Positions 19,133-27,665 of a DNA stretch of 64,000 nucleotides are shown in pieces. The stretch is from the NCBI GenBank assembly GCA_020847515.1, contig JADLBW010000059.1:1-64000 (forward strand), given 5' to 3'. The notes under the pieces are model-generated. The model did not search any database, was not told the origin of the DNA, and saw only the letters and a list, made by a program, of their open reading frames with translations. The DNA is from Pirellulales bacterium (GTDB lineage Bacteria; Planctomycetota; Planctomycetia; Pirellulales; Lacipirellulaceae). The first letter of the stretch is position 1. Each line of letters begins with the position of its first letter. A program made the position numbers and the translations under genes.

Positions 19133-19687
19133 CTAACCAGCCGCCAAACCGGCCGGTCGGAAGGCGTCTCGCAACGTGGCCGCAGCCAAGCCGGCCTGGC
19201 GAATCCGCCGTTTCGCGGCCGCTGCCAGCCCCCGGCCCGCGTGCTGTTGCGGCGGGTGATAATTCACCGCGGCATCGAGGGCAGTTTCCGGGCCAAATTG
19301 CCAGAGCCGGCAGTCAACCTGGTGGAATTGCAGCGCCCGGTCGACGCGCCGCCAAAGATCGTGGTCGCGAACCGGCACAATCCGACCGAACCGCTCCCAG
19401 TGCCAGCCGTTGCTACGCCAGTCGGTCAGCCCCCGCTTCAGCCCTCGGCCGACGTATCGGCTCTTGGTTACGAGGGTAACTTTAGCGGGTTGATCGAGCG
19501 CCTCAAGCCCCCGGACCAGGGCGAGCAGTTCGAGTCGCTCCGGGCATTCGACGTCTTCGACGTCGCTGGCGGAAAAGCTCTCGCCGGTCGCGACGTTCTC
19601 CAAGACGAAACGCCAGGCGCCGCCCCGGAGATCGTCGATTGTGCCTTCGGAGAATAACAAATAGTGGACTGCTGCCGCGGTCTTCAT
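19133..19687 (-). CDS. RNase H-like protein lacking most catalytic residues
   Basis: 184 aa from ATG 19687. Family resemblance to RNase HI is clear in the middle: ERLELLALVRGLEAL (with Glu53), then VTKSRYVGRGLKRGLTDW, WERFGRIVPVRDHDLWRRVDRAL and HQVDCRLW. In an active RNase HI the segment around residue 75 reads T-D-S; here it is T-K-S, and I find neither the first catalytic Asp nor the C-terminal one. Only the Glu remains. It may therefore bind nucleic acid without cutting. A longer start (19804) adds 39 residues with no family character. A basic, Ala-rich tail ends the protein. Confidence 0.7.
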   Translation of the reverse strand: MKTAAAVHYLLFSEGTIDDLRGGAWRFVLENVATGESFSASDVEDVECPERLELLALVRGLEALDQPAKVTLVTKSRYVGRGLKRGLTDWRSNGWHWERFGRIVPVRDHDLWRRVDRALQFHQVDCRLWQFGPETALDAAVNYHPPQQHAGRGLAAAAKRRIRQAGLAAATLRDAFRPAGLAAG

Positions 19688-19973
19688 GAAGTCGCGCCGA
19701 TGCGAGGCGCCCCGGGGAAAAGGCGTCTCAACAGAGGGGTTAGCCACGGCAAGGGAGCGTCCATGGGCCGCGACCGACTGTCCGTCGCACCGACTCGCAT
19801 CCATAGCGAATCAGACCGTAGCCACGGGCACGATCCAGAGACCGATATCGGCCAACTCTACGCAACCACTCCAGCTTAACAGGCGAAAAACAAGAATGCC
19901 GGCCCCCGCAGGGCGAGATCAACGGCGCGCCAAGCGCCGAGGGAACTAAGGCGTCGCTTGTTCGCTGCGCAGT

Positions 19974-20213
19974 CTAGCGATCCGTTCGCCGCCGCAGCGC
20001 ATGTTGCTGATTAACCAGCTCCGCCAGCCGCTGGCGATCATTCAGCGAGGCCTGTCCGTCGAGCACCGCCCACGTCAACCGGTTGATTTCCTGTTCGGTC
20101 GACTCGTCGTAAAGCGGACGGCGCGCCATCATTACGCCCCGCTCAGGCCCGTGGGCCGCGAAATGCGGTTCGGGGACGTTTCCCCGGCTTAACGACTCGG
20201 CTTCTTGGATCAT
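19974..20213 (-). CDS. Hypothetical small protein
   Basis: 79 aa, or 53 aa if translation begins at the internal Met pair (MMARRPLYDES). The second half is a charged helix pair (STEQEINRLTWAVLDGQASLNDRQRLAELVNQQH) that in style recalls the N-terminal helices of planctomycete FecR/anti-sigma proteins. The quoted region is two helices, about residues 38-72. I do not recognise a family. Neighbours give no hint of function. Confidence 0.4.
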   Translation of the reverse strand: MIQEAESLSRGNVPEPHFAAHGPERGVMMARRPLYDESTEQEINRLTWAVLDGQASLNDRQRLAELVNQQHALRRRTDR

Positions 20214-20676
20214 GGTCTGAAACCCCTACTGGGCTGTCCGGGCAGCGTACAACCCCAAAAGCTCGACACAGAATTGGTCGAAGCGGTTCACATCCATGCT
20301 GTCGCCACAGGAAAAGCGCCGAAGCATTTGGCAATTTACGTGCCAAGCATGAAAAAGGTTCGCCCCTTTTCGCCCGGAAGTCCCGGCTGACGACCTAAAA
20401 CGTGGAGGCGTTTCCGCTTGGAACCGCCAAAATGCTTCGCCCGGAGGCGGCGCGCGACCGCCTGCGGCCTGGAGGCTCGCCTGCCGAACCGGCGAACATG
20501 CACGTGGCGAGAGCAGAAGTGGTTCCGGGCAAGCCTATGCAGGCTTTACAAACACGACGGCGTTTTCGCCAAAGAACGTCTTTCGAGATTCGCGAAATTC
20601 GGCCGCCGAGCGTCGCGGAAGCCCGATTATTATTTCACCCGGCCATTTCACCGCTAAGGCCCGCCGTTGGTTGCGA
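20214..20676. other. Intergenic region
   Basis: 463 nt without a gene I can support on either strand, and no clear repeat or RNA structure. Confidence 0.5.
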
Positions 20677-22008
20677 TCAGGTCGCCAGGTCGACTGCTTC
20701 AGCCAACAGATCCAGCAGACCCGGTAAAGTTCGCAAATCGCCCGCGATGCGCGGGTGTGCAAATAGTCGCACCCGCTTTACATAGTCGTCGAACTGTTCA
20801 CGGGCCAGCGTCTTGACCACGGGAGAGACCTCGCCCAGCCGCCGGTAGCAACCGTCGTTGGCATAGAAGACGTCGAGCTGGAACTCGACTTCGAGTTTGG
20901 TTGGCGGGGCGTCGAACAAAACCTCGTGCGGCGCCACGATGCGCGACAAGGCGCTGCTGGCAATATTCGCAAAGTGCTCCGCACAACGAATGAGCCAGGG
21001 ATAGGGCTTGCGCGCCAATCGCTGATAGAGCACCGGATGCTCGAACAGGCTGCACTGGCAGACCCGCTTGTACAATCGCCGCGCCGGACCAAATAGCCCA
21101 TCCAGCAGTTCCGCGGCCGGTCCGTCGCCGGCGGCTCGGCGCATGGCGTCGATCATCGGCTGTTCGGCGAGTCGGAACAAGGAGTCTACGTCCAAGTGGC
21201 CGTGCAACAAGTAGAACGCCCGCTGGAGCATGGCCGTGGCGCTGCGCACCGCATGATGCCAATAGACTTCGCTGAACATCACATAGCGGGCGAACACCAT
21301 CATCTCGGCGGCGGTTTTGCCCTTGGCGGTAATGGCCAGCCGGTCGCCGGCCTCGTTGAGGCACAGGCTCTGTATCAGCCGCGGTTGATCGAAGTTGCGT
21401 CCATAGGGCACGCCGGCGTGCAGGCTGTCGCGCATGAGGTAATCCATCTTGTCGACGTCGATCGGCCCGGAGAGCATGCTGCGTAGCAGCCGCCCGCAGC
21501 GGTCTGCCGGCTTGCCGCTGAGCATTTCGATCACGTCGCGCGGCCGCAGGCGCCACTCGTCGCGCAACAAGTCGGCCAACTCGCCTTCCAGCAAGAAGCT
21601 GTTGGCGAACAGCTCATGGCTTGGGACTTGCCGAAGATTGACGTCTTCAATCGGATGGCAAAACGGCCAGTGCCCCAGGTCGTGCAACAACGCCGCCGCT
21701 ACAAAGCGCTCGGCCGCCTCAGGAGGCACGGCGGCGGCGAATCGCGGATCGTCTGCCAGGCGGTCGAGGTACAGCAGCGCCATCCGATAGACGCCCAGGG
21801 AGTGTTCGTGCCGCGTATGGTTGGCCGCCGGGTAGACGAGGCTTACCAATCCCAATTGGCTGATGTGCGCCAGTCGGCGAAATTCCGGGGCGTCGATGAG
21901 GGCCCGCACCCGCGGCGTGAGCGGCACGTCGATCTCCGGCGGAATGCGGACCAGATGCCGGCTGGAGCGCATCGCCGCAAGTTCGGGAATGTCACGCAGC
22001 GCAGACAA
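20677..22008 (-). CDS. HD superfamily phosphohydrolase (dNTPase/SAMHD1-like)
   Basis: 443-aa soluble metal-dependent phosphohydrolase of the YwfO/SAMHD1-like branch. Metal ligands are visible as H in TRHEHSLGV, HD in LLHDLGHWPFCH and D in DVDKMDYLMRD. The N-terminal PLTPRVRALIDAPEFRRL and the LGLVSLVYPAANHTRHEHS run are typical of this family. Probable substrates are dNTPs or related nucleotides; I cannot tell which. It is followed on the same strand by nothing obvious, and preceded after 6 nt by the zinc-ribbon membrane protein gene, with which it likely shares a transcript. Confidence 0.88.
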   Translation of the reverse strand: MSALRDIPELAAMRSSRHLVRIPPEIDVPLTPRVRALIDAPEFRRLAHISQLGLVSLVYPAANHTRHEHSLGVYRMALLYLDRLADDPRFAAAVPPEAAERFVAAALLHDLGHWPFCHPIEDVNLRQVPSHELFANSFLLEGELADLLRDEWRLRPRDVIEMLSGKPADRCGRLLRSMLSGPIDVDKMDYLMRDSLHAGVPYGRNFDQPRLIQSLCLNEAGDRLAITAKGKTAAEMMVFARYVMFSEVYWHHAVRSATAMLQRAFYLLHGHLDVDSLFRLAEQPMIDAMRRAAGDGPAAELLDGLFGPARRLYKRVCQCSLFEHPVLYQRLARKPYPWLIRCAEHFANIASSALSRIVAPHEVLFDAPPTKLEVEFQLDVFYANDGCYRRLGEVSPVVKTLAREQFDDYVKRVRLFAHPRIAGDLRTLPGLLDLLAEAVDLAT

Positions 22009-22014
22009 TAACGA

Positions 22015-22770
22015 TTACCTGCCAGGAATGCGGACGGGCCCGGGCGGCCTGGCCGCGACCATGCCGGGCAGCACGTACAGCCCCATAATCATGCGCAGCA
22101 GCACCGTCGCGGCGAGATATAGGGCAAAATGAAAGAAGGCGGTCAGCGGATCCAGGTCAAAGCAGACGACGGCGGCGCCGGTGCCGATGCCGATCATCAC
22201 GGCCAGAAGAATCCCCATTTGGTAAAGCTCAAGACCGTCGATTGAATAGGCCTCGCTGCCAAAGATCTGGTAGCCCAGATACCAGTAGAGTCCCCACAGC
22301 GCTGCGTAGACCAGGCCGCACGCCAGGCAGCGAACCAGCAGTTCGACGCCGCGATAGGGTTCCAGCTCATCATCCCGCAGAAAGAAATACCCGGCATACG
22401 CCAACGGCGGGCCCAAGAGAACGGCCCCGATCGCGATCAGCGGAGTCCACCATCCGGCCGACTCGATCTGCTCGCGACTATTGCCCAGCAAGAAGGCGAT
22501 AGCAGCCGTCAATACGACTGCTCCGCCCACGACCAGCGCCGCATTGAGCCGAAACTTCGTCTCCTTGCGCTTAAGCGGCTTCAGGACGTTCCGCCCCGCC
22601 GCGTTCTTGGCCCCTGGCTCGGGCTCGGGAGCGTGGATGACGACTTCGTCTTCCAGCTTGGGAATCGTGATTGGCCCCTTGCACTTGGGGCAGGCCCCGG
22701 TTTTGCCGGCATGTTGATCGCCGACCGTGAATCGAGTGCGGCAGCCGGGGCAGGTCACGTTGATGGGCAT
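22015..22770 (-). CDS. MJ0042-type zinc-ribbon membrane protein
   Basis: 251 aa. The N-terminus is an MJ0042-like zinc ribbon with Cys7, Cys10, Cys27 and Cys30 (VTCPGCRTRF and GACPKCKG). A Pro/Glu linker follows, then about five hydrophobic helices between residues 75 and 240. This arrangement is common in planctomycetes, but its function is unknown. The stop lies 6 nt before the HD phosphohydrolase start, so the two are probably translated from one mRNA. Confidence 0.75.
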   Translation of the reverse strand: MPINVTCPGCRTRFTVGDQHAGKTGACPKCKGPITIPKLEDEVVIHAPEPEPGAKNAAGRNVLKPLKRKETKFRLNAALVVGGAVVLTAAIAFLLGNSREQIESAGWWTPLIAIGAVLLGPPLAYAGYFFLRDDELEPYRGVELLVRCLACGLVYAALWGLYWYLGYQIFGSEAYSIDGLELYQMGILLAVMIGIGTGAAVVCFDLDPLTAFFHFALYLAATVLLRMIMGLYVLPGMVAARPPGPVRIPGR

Positions 22771-22815
22771 ACAAGAGCTAACTCGACCGAGCGCGGGCTA
22801 TGTCCGCGGGGGATG

Positions 22816-22861
22816 TTGACGGCTAAACCCTCAGTTTCAACTGCCCGCCGCGAGCCGTCAA
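22816..22861. repeat. 9-bp inverted repeat with 28-nt spacer
   Basis: TTGACGGCT (22816-22824) pairs exactly with AGCCGTCAA (22853-22861), upstream of the zinc-ribbon gene and downstream of the ACT gene, next to the hairpin at 22873-22894. Confidence 0.45.
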
Positions 22862-22872
22862 CAACCTTGAGA

Positions 22873-22894
22873 ACGGGCCGCATAAGCGGCCCGT
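22873..22894 (-). terminator. Hairpin terminator after the ACT-domain gene
   Basis: ACGGGCCGC and GCGGCCCGT form a perfect 9-bp stem with a 4-nt loop, 25 nt past the stop of the minus-strand ACT gene. The following bases on that strand (TTCTC) are only weakly T-rich. Confidence 0.55.
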
Positions 22895-22918
22895 CTGAGC
22901 GGACCCGTCGCCGGTCGA

Positions 22919-23416
22919 CTAGATCGATTCCTTGAGATCGTCCTCATTGACCATGGAGAACCCCTTGGCGTTGAGGGTGTCCATGGCGATCTCAATATTG
23001 TCGACCATCAGCGCCACGGCCGCCCGGCCGCGGGGACGGGCCAATAGCGGGTAGACCTGCGTGATGTTCACTTCAGCCTGCAGCAGGGCCGTACAGACCT
23101 GAAGCATCGGCTGGGGGCTGTCGGGTAGCTCGACGCCGATGAGGTCCGATTCGACGATCGCCAGCCCGGCCCGTTCGAGCACTTCGCGACCCGCCTCCGG
23201 GTCGCTCAGCAGAAATCGCACGACGGCGCACTCGGTCGAGTCGGAGATCGTCAGGGCGACGATCCGGACATTGCTCCCTTCGAACCGGCGGACTACCTCC
23301 AGGAGCTGACCGACGCGGTTCTCCAGAAACACCGTAAACTGCCGAATCGAAGGGTAATCCCGACCGCGCATGGTCGCGTAATCGGTCCCGGCGTGTTCGC
23401 CGCCGCCGCTACTCAT
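22919..23416 (-). CDS. Tandem ACT-domain regulatory protein
   Basis: 165 aa with two ACT-like ligand-binding modules: about 25-90 (RQFTVFLENRVGQLLEVVRRF) and 95-160 (PQPMLQVCTALLQAEVNITQV). The first motif is the usual ACT strand-helix start; the protein resembles acetolactate synthase small subunits and stand-alone ACT regulators, binding an amino acid or similar effector. It is not next to ilvB. The start ATG 23416 is supported by AAGGAG 6 nt upstream. Confidence 0.8.
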   Translation of the reverse strand: MSSGGGEHAGTDYATMRGRDYPSIRQFTVFLENRVGQLLEVVRRFEGSNVRIVALTISDSTECAVVRFLLSDPEAGREVLERAGLAIVESDLIGVELPDSPQPMLQVCTALLQAEVNITQVYPLLARPRGRAAVALMVDNIEIAMDTLNAKGFSMVNEDDLKESI

Positions 23417-23501
23417 GTCGTGCTCCTTCAGCTATCACTTCGGCAATAGCGTCCACTATAGGGAGGTAGCCCAGCCGATGCAACGCAAATCGGGCTGCCG
23501 C

Positions 23502-23527
23502 CGCTACTTAGCCCCGCTACTTAGCCC
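23502..23527. repeat. Perfect 13-bp tandem duplication
   Basis: CGCTACTTAGCCC occurs twice head to tail (23502-23514 and 23515-23527) in the gap between the divergent ACT and thioesterase genes. Confidence 0.6.
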
Positions 23528-23589
23528 GCCGCTCCAGTGACCCGGGTCGAATTGCGCGTTACATTGCCAATCCCTTCCCCCGTATCTCA

Positions 23590-24000
23590 ATGTCTCGCCC
23601 CACTCCCGCCGTTATGGAACACGAGATCCAGTTCGACGTCCGCTACTACGAGACCGATGGCCAGGGCATCGTTCACCACGCCAATTATTTTCAGTACTTT
23701 GAGCTGGCCCGCGTTGAGATGCTCAAGGCCATGGGACACGACTACGCGGAACTAGAACGGATGGGGATCTATCTGGTGGTCCATAGCATCGCCTGCAAGT
23801 ACCATCGCCCGGCCCGTTTTGGCGACCGGCTCCGCATTCAGATCCGGGTGGTAAAGGCGACGCTCGCGCGAATCGAGCACGCCTATCGCGTGTTCGCAGG
23901 CGAACGGCTCTTGGCGGAAGCCTCCAGCACCATCGCCTGCGTCGATCGCGAGGGAAACATTCGGCGGATGCCGGACCACATTTTGGGAACGACCCCGTAA
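23590..24000 (+). CDS. Acyl-CoA thioesterase, YbgC/FadM (4HBT) family
   Basis: 136-aa hotdog-fold thioesterase hydrolysing acyl-CoA or 4-hydroxybenzoyl-CoA-type esters in the cytosol. The family signature [20 protein letters not shown] holds the catalytic Asp in the ETDGQG turn, and the helix [14 protein letters not shown] follows. The ATG at 23590 or the one at 23614 (MEHEIQF) could be the start; the first is listed. It is followed by a heptad-repeat spacer and the PfpI-type gene on the same strand. Confidence 0.88.
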   Translation: MSRPTPAVMEHEIQFDVRYYETDGQGIVHHANYFQYFELARVEMLKAMGHDYAELERMGIYLVVHSIACKYHRPARFGDRLRIQIRVVKATLARIEHAYRVFAGERLLAEASSTIACVDREGNIRRMPDHILGTTP

Positions 24001-24038
24001 GTGAGCGAGCAAGGCAACGGAGCCAACCGATCGCCGAT

Positions 24039-24123
24039 CACCTCTCACCCCTTATCTCCGACCTCCGACCTCCGACCTCTGACCTCCGACCCTCACCTCT
24101 CACCAGTCACCCCCCACCAGCCA
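24039..24123. repeat. Heptad tandem repeat tract 1
   Basis: About twelve degenerate 7-bp units in phase, the clearest being ACCTCCG at 24061-24067, 24068-24074 and 24082-24088 with ACCTCTG at 24075-24081. The outer units drift (CCTCTCA, CCAGTCA). It fills the gap between the thioesterase and PfpI-type genes. Confidence 0.8.
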
Positions 24124-24131
24124 CACCGTCC

Positions 24132-24707
24132 ATGCCCCAACGCATTCTCATGCTCGTCGGCGACTTCGTCGAAGATTACGAAGCCATGGTCCCGCTGCAA
24201 ATCCTGCTCATGGAGAGCCATCGGGTCGACATCGCGTGCCCGGATAAAAAGGCCGGCGAATACGTCGTCACGGCGATCCATGACTTCGAGGGCCATCAGA
24301 CTTATAGCGAGAAGCGAGGCCACAATTTCGCGATTAACCTTGATTGGAACGCCGTCGAACCGCGGAACTACGACGGCCTGGTCATCCCTGGCGGTCGGGC
24401 GCCGGAATATCTGCAGCTCAACGAACGGGTGCTCGACGTCGTGCGCTACTTCTTCCAGTCAAACAAGCCGGTGGCCGTCACGTGTCACGGCGCGATGATC
24501 CTCGCCGCAGCCGACGTCGTCCGGGGTCGCTGCTGCCAGGCTTACCCAAGCCTCAAACCAGAACTGCTCCGCGCCGGCGCCAGGTGGCAAGAGCCCAGCG
24601 CAGGGCTCGACAGCGCGTGCGTCGACGGAAATCTCGTCACCGCTCCGGCGTGGCCGGCCAACCCCGCCTGGATGCGCGAGTTCCTGCGTCTGCTGCGATG
24701 CGATTAG
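24132..24707 (+). CDS. DJ-1/PfpI family protein
   Basis: 191-aa class I glutamine-amidotransferase-like fold of the PfpI/DJ-1 family. The nucleophile elbow is [10 protein letters not shown] (Cys near residue 118) and the acidic partner is in GDFVEDYE near residue 14, matching PfpI protease and YhbO-type stress proteins. Such proteins act as glyoxalases/deglycases or chaperone-like stress factors; which applies here is unknown. A PfpI-like loop [13 protein letters not shown] is present. Confidence 0.85.
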   Translation: MPQRILMLVGDFVEDYEAMVPLQILLMESHRVDIACPDKKAGEYVVTAIHDFEGHQTYSEKRGHNFAINLDWNAVEPRNYDGLVIPGGRAPEYLQLNERVLDVVRYFFQSNKPVAVTCHGAMILAAADVVRGRCCQAYPSLKPELLRAGARWQEPSAGLDSACVDGNLVTAPAWPANPAWMREFLRLLRCD

Positions 24708-24855
24708 GCGAGCGCCGCACAAGCGGCGTGAAGGGCGCTCGTACGCGCCTCGTGCAAGCCTGTGCAGCGTTGTGCGTTATCCGAGCTTGCGATTCCTACC
24801 GGCGACGCCAATAGGGGAATGCGAGTTTCGGAGAAACCCGCCGCCCAACGAAAAG

Positions 24856-24895
24856 GAGGCCCGGCGTGGACCTTCCTTGCCTCGCGCCGGGCCTC
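24856..24895 (-). terminator. Terminator between convergent genes
   Basis: GAGGCCCGGCG (24856-24866) and CGCCGGGCCTC (24885-24895) make a perfect 11-bp stem. On the minus strand it is followed by CTTTTCG, so it best terminates the amidotransferase-like gene ending at 25109; it may also stop plus-strand readthrough from the PfpI-type gene. Confidence 0.65.
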
Positions 24896-25108
24896 GTCTT
24901 CATATCGCGGAAGCGGCTGACGACTCCTTCGTTCCGCTTCCGCTATCGATAGCACAACAGGACATTCCCCCTACTTAGGGCGAGGGACACAAAGACGGAT
25001 GAAAGACCGTTCGACTCGCCTCCCTTGTCGAGCCCGTTTCTTCCGCTGCGTTATCCGTCCTCGCGAGCGCTTCCGCCAATTCCTTCGGGAAGCCGCGCGG
25101 CCCCTTCG

Positions 25109-25852
25109 CTACGCCGCCACGCGAATGGCGACGCGGCTTTGCTCGACGCCGATGATGAACTCCTCAAAAATCCGGGCGTCCAAGGCTGAGGCGGTCGACG
25201 CCTCAGGATGGAACTGGGTGCCGAAGGCGAACCAGTCCAACATCTCGCTTTCAATCGCCTCTACCACGCCGTCGGGACAACGCGCCGTCACGCGGAAGCC
25301 CGGCGCCACTTCGTCAACGGCCATGTGGTGCATGCTGTTGACTCGCAACTCGCCGTCGCCGTACACGCGGTCCATGATCGAGCCGGGCGTGAGCTCGAGC
25401 GTATGGCGATGATCCGGATCGAGCGGATCCAGATGAGGCAAGGCGTGCGGCATGTCTTCGGGAATATGGAGCATCAAGTTCCCCCCCTGCGAGACGTTGA
25501 TCAGTTGCATGCCGGCGCCAATGCCCAGCACCGGCATCCGGCGCTCGGCGATGAGCCGCATCAGCTTGCGGTCTGAAGACTCGCGCCGCGGATCTTGCAG
25601 GCGAACGGCCGGATGAAGCATCCAGCCGTCGCGGCGGGGATCGAGGTCGGCGCCGCCGATCAGCAGGACGCCGTCCAAGCGATCCAGGAGCAGTTCCAGA
25701 TCTTGCTCATCTTCGTAGGGCGGGATCAACACCGGCAAAGCGTCGGCCTCGAGAACGGCTTTGAAGTATCCCGCGGCGACATAGGCGAACGCAGTTGACT
25801 CGCCCTTGGCGGACCGATAGTCGGTATTCACTCCGATGAGCGGCTTGGACAT
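25109..25852 (-). CDS. Class I glutamine amidotransferase-like protein (peptidase C26 family), nucleophile missing
   Basis: 247 aa from ATG 25852, which follows AGGAG 9 nt upstream. The fold matches gamma-glutamyl-gamma-aminobutyrate hydrolases (PuuD-like): start KPLIGVNTDYR, then DGVLLIGGADLDP, and His215/Glu217 in GTQFHPEAS. The nucleophile elbow, normally G-I-C-R-G-M-Q, reads GIGAGMQL, so Cys is replaced by Gly112 and Arg by Ala. The His-Glu pair remains. It is unlikely to hydrolyse gamma-glutamyl bonds by the usual mechanism. It may be a binding protein or use another chemistry. Confidence 0.8.
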   Translation of the reverse strand: MSKPLIGVNTDYRSAKGESTAFAYVAAGYFKAVLEADALPVLIPPYEDEQDLELLLDRLDGVLLIGGADLDPRRDGWMLHPAVRLQDPRRESSDRKLMRLIAERRMPVLGIGAGMQLINVSQGGNLMLHIPEDMPHALPHLDPLDPDHRHTLELTPGSIMDRVYGDGELRVNSMHHMAVDEVAPGFRVTARCPDGVVEAIESEMLDWFAFGTQFHPEASTASALDARIFEEFIIGVEQSRVAIRVAA

Positions 25853-26483
25853 GAACAAAACTCCTTTCTGCGCGCCGTTCTTGGCGCGTCCGATGGTTTC
25901 CCTACGACTGGAACAAGCCGATCCAGGCTTGCCCTCGGCTCAGCGCCGGTCCGGCGAAATATCGCCGCCAGGCGGCTGAAGCAGCGGTCAGACAATCGCT
26001 CAATTCATCTGTGCCGAAGCGTGCGGCAGGAGACAGGCGGCAGTCCAGTCACCGAAGTGAGTAGTTGCTCGCGATGCGACCCCTCCGTGGGCGTGTGCGA
26101 CGCGTCGAATGAAGTGAGGCGTTATCCAACTCCGCTTTGCGCCCGACCGGCGAGCTTCGTCGGATCGACTTCCTATCCTGCGGCCTCAAAAACTCCTTGT
26201 GCTAGCTTGACCGTTCACCTTCGCAACAGGCGACTTAAACTGGTGCGTGCGAAATTACTGATCTGTCACGGAGGATGCAAACGAATAGCCGATCTTGATT
26301 AAAACCCGCTATGCTTGCACAACAACCTGTGCTAGCAGCTCCGTCGGATGTGGATTGCCGCACTGCGCGCGGTTCGCTTGGGGCCCATCTGCCGAGGCCT
26401 CCGGCGAAACGCCTCGACTAACAGCGACGAGAACGTCGGCCAAGGGCCGTCGCTTACGCCGACCCCTCGCGATTCCACCCATC
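25853..26483. other. Intergenic region
   Basis: 631 nt without a supported gene; short open frames have no family character. The ribosome binding site of the amidotransferase-like gene lies at its left end. Nothing else is recognised. Confidence 0.45.
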
Positions 26484-27311
26484 TTACATGGGGATGAACG
26501 TCGGCTTGAGCAGTTGATAGCCGACCACGAAGATCGCCGCGTCGACGATCAGGTGACTGACCCACGGACCCAGTAGCGACCCGGTGCGATCGTATAGCCA
26601 GGCCCACATCGCCCCCCCGACGGCCACGCAACTGGCGAACAGCCAGGTCGCTGGACTGGCGAAGCCGAAGTATTTTCCTAGCACTAACACGTGATGAGCC
26701 ATGAAACCCACCGCGGAGATGGCGATAGCCGCTTTCGGCGCCCGTTTTTCCGCGCCGGCCGCGGAGCCCATCGGCGGCTGGGGCTGTCGGCGACTGAACC
26801 CGCCTGAGGCGCCCGGCAGTGCCGCACGCAACTGCCCGAAGACGAACCACCGCCAATAGTACTCTTCCAGCAGCGAGTGGATCAGCGAATAGAACGCGCC
26901 CAGCGCGGCGAACTTCCAGAGGCGATCGATGCCCCAGGCCTGCACCTTTGCCGCGATCTCGGTGGTTGCGGCGGCCAGCAGCGGCGAGCCCTTCAGCGCT
27001 CCGAAGTACAACCCGAACATCGCCGCGCCTACCGCGATCCCGAAGGCCAGTCCCCCGACCACGCCCCGCCCATGCAGCGGCCGAAGCGATATTCGCTTTC
27101 GCTGCACGGCCACCGCCCAGACGAGTGGAAACGCAAACTGCAGGGCCTTCGCCACATTGAACACAGTCAACTGGACCGCGGCCGGCGCGCCTTCAGCGCG
27201 AAAGAAGTACAGCCAGGTGATGAACGACGGGAAGACGAGCGCCAAAGCCGTAGCAGCCAAGTCGCGGCGCCCGAATTTCGATCGAGTTGCGTCCACACAA
27301 GCCCTCCGCAT
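26484..27311 (-). CDS. CPBP family intramembrane metalloprotease
   Basis: 275-aa membrane protein of the CAAX-prenyl-protease/bacteriocin-processing (Abi) family. The motifs are Glu149-Glu150 with Arg154 (LLEEYYWRW, the EExxxR motif), His206-His207 (FMAHHVLVL) and His253/Asp257 (VSHLIVD). About seven hydrophobic segments are visible. The substrate is unknown; bacterial relatives process peptides, anchor proteins or act in immunity. It stands alone between two long gaps. Confidence 0.88.
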   Translation of the reverse strand: MRRACVDATRSKFGRRDLAATALALVFPSFITWLYFFRAEGAPAAVQLTVFNVAKALQFAFPLVWAVAVQRKRISLRPLHGRGVVGGLAFGIAVGAAMFGLYFGALKGSPLLAAATTEIAAKVQAWGIDRLWKFAALGAFYSLIHSLLEEYYWRWFVFGQLRAALPGASGGFSRRQPQPPMGSAAGAEKRAPKAAIAISAVGFMAHHVLVLGKYFGFASPATWLFASCVAVGGAMWAWLYDRTGSLLGPWVSHLIVDAAIFVVGYQLLKPTFIPM

Positions 27312-27665
27312 TGGCGAGATCTAATCAAACTGCATCCATAGTACCGGCTCGTGCTGGGGCTTGCCCGTCTGAACTGGCCGTTGGTTGCAAATGTTTAGGC
27401 AGTCTCTGGTGTAGTTTGGCAACCGGCAGGGCAAATCAGTGTTGACGGCCAATAATCCGCATACAGGTACTGGAACGAATCGTACGCAGTCCGTGCGTGG
27501 AATCGTCACCAGAAACGCCGACAAAGACATCGAACCTAATCGGCCCGGCGGCCGCATACACCCTGCTTTACCGTCCAAGTGCGCTTCGGTACGCTGAAAC
27601 GTTTGCACTAAATCAATATCAATATTGGATAGAACGGCCACCGCAACGAGGCCCTGCCACTTACG
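27312..27665. other. Divergent intergenic region upstream of the OleA-like gene
   Basis: 354 nt between divergent genes. Its right end is noticeably AT-rich (about 27595-27640) and contains the palindrome listed at 27614-27627. No gene is supported. Confidence 0.5.
27614..27627. promoter_or_regulatory. Palindrome upstream of the OleA-like gene, possible operator
   Basis: CAATAT-CA-ATATTG is a perfect 6-2-6 inverted repeat ending 38 nt before the ATG at 27666, in an AT-rich stretch. Size and position suit a repressor site, but no regulator gene is next to it. Confidence 0.4.

Noticed and set aside
24039-24123. CRISPR array
   Set aside because: Units are 7 bp with no spacers and no cas genes are present in the window; it is a heptad tandem tract.
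26021-26302. 93-aa plus-strand frame in the gap before the CPBP gene
   Set aside because: Composition is not protein-like and there is no ribosome binding site.
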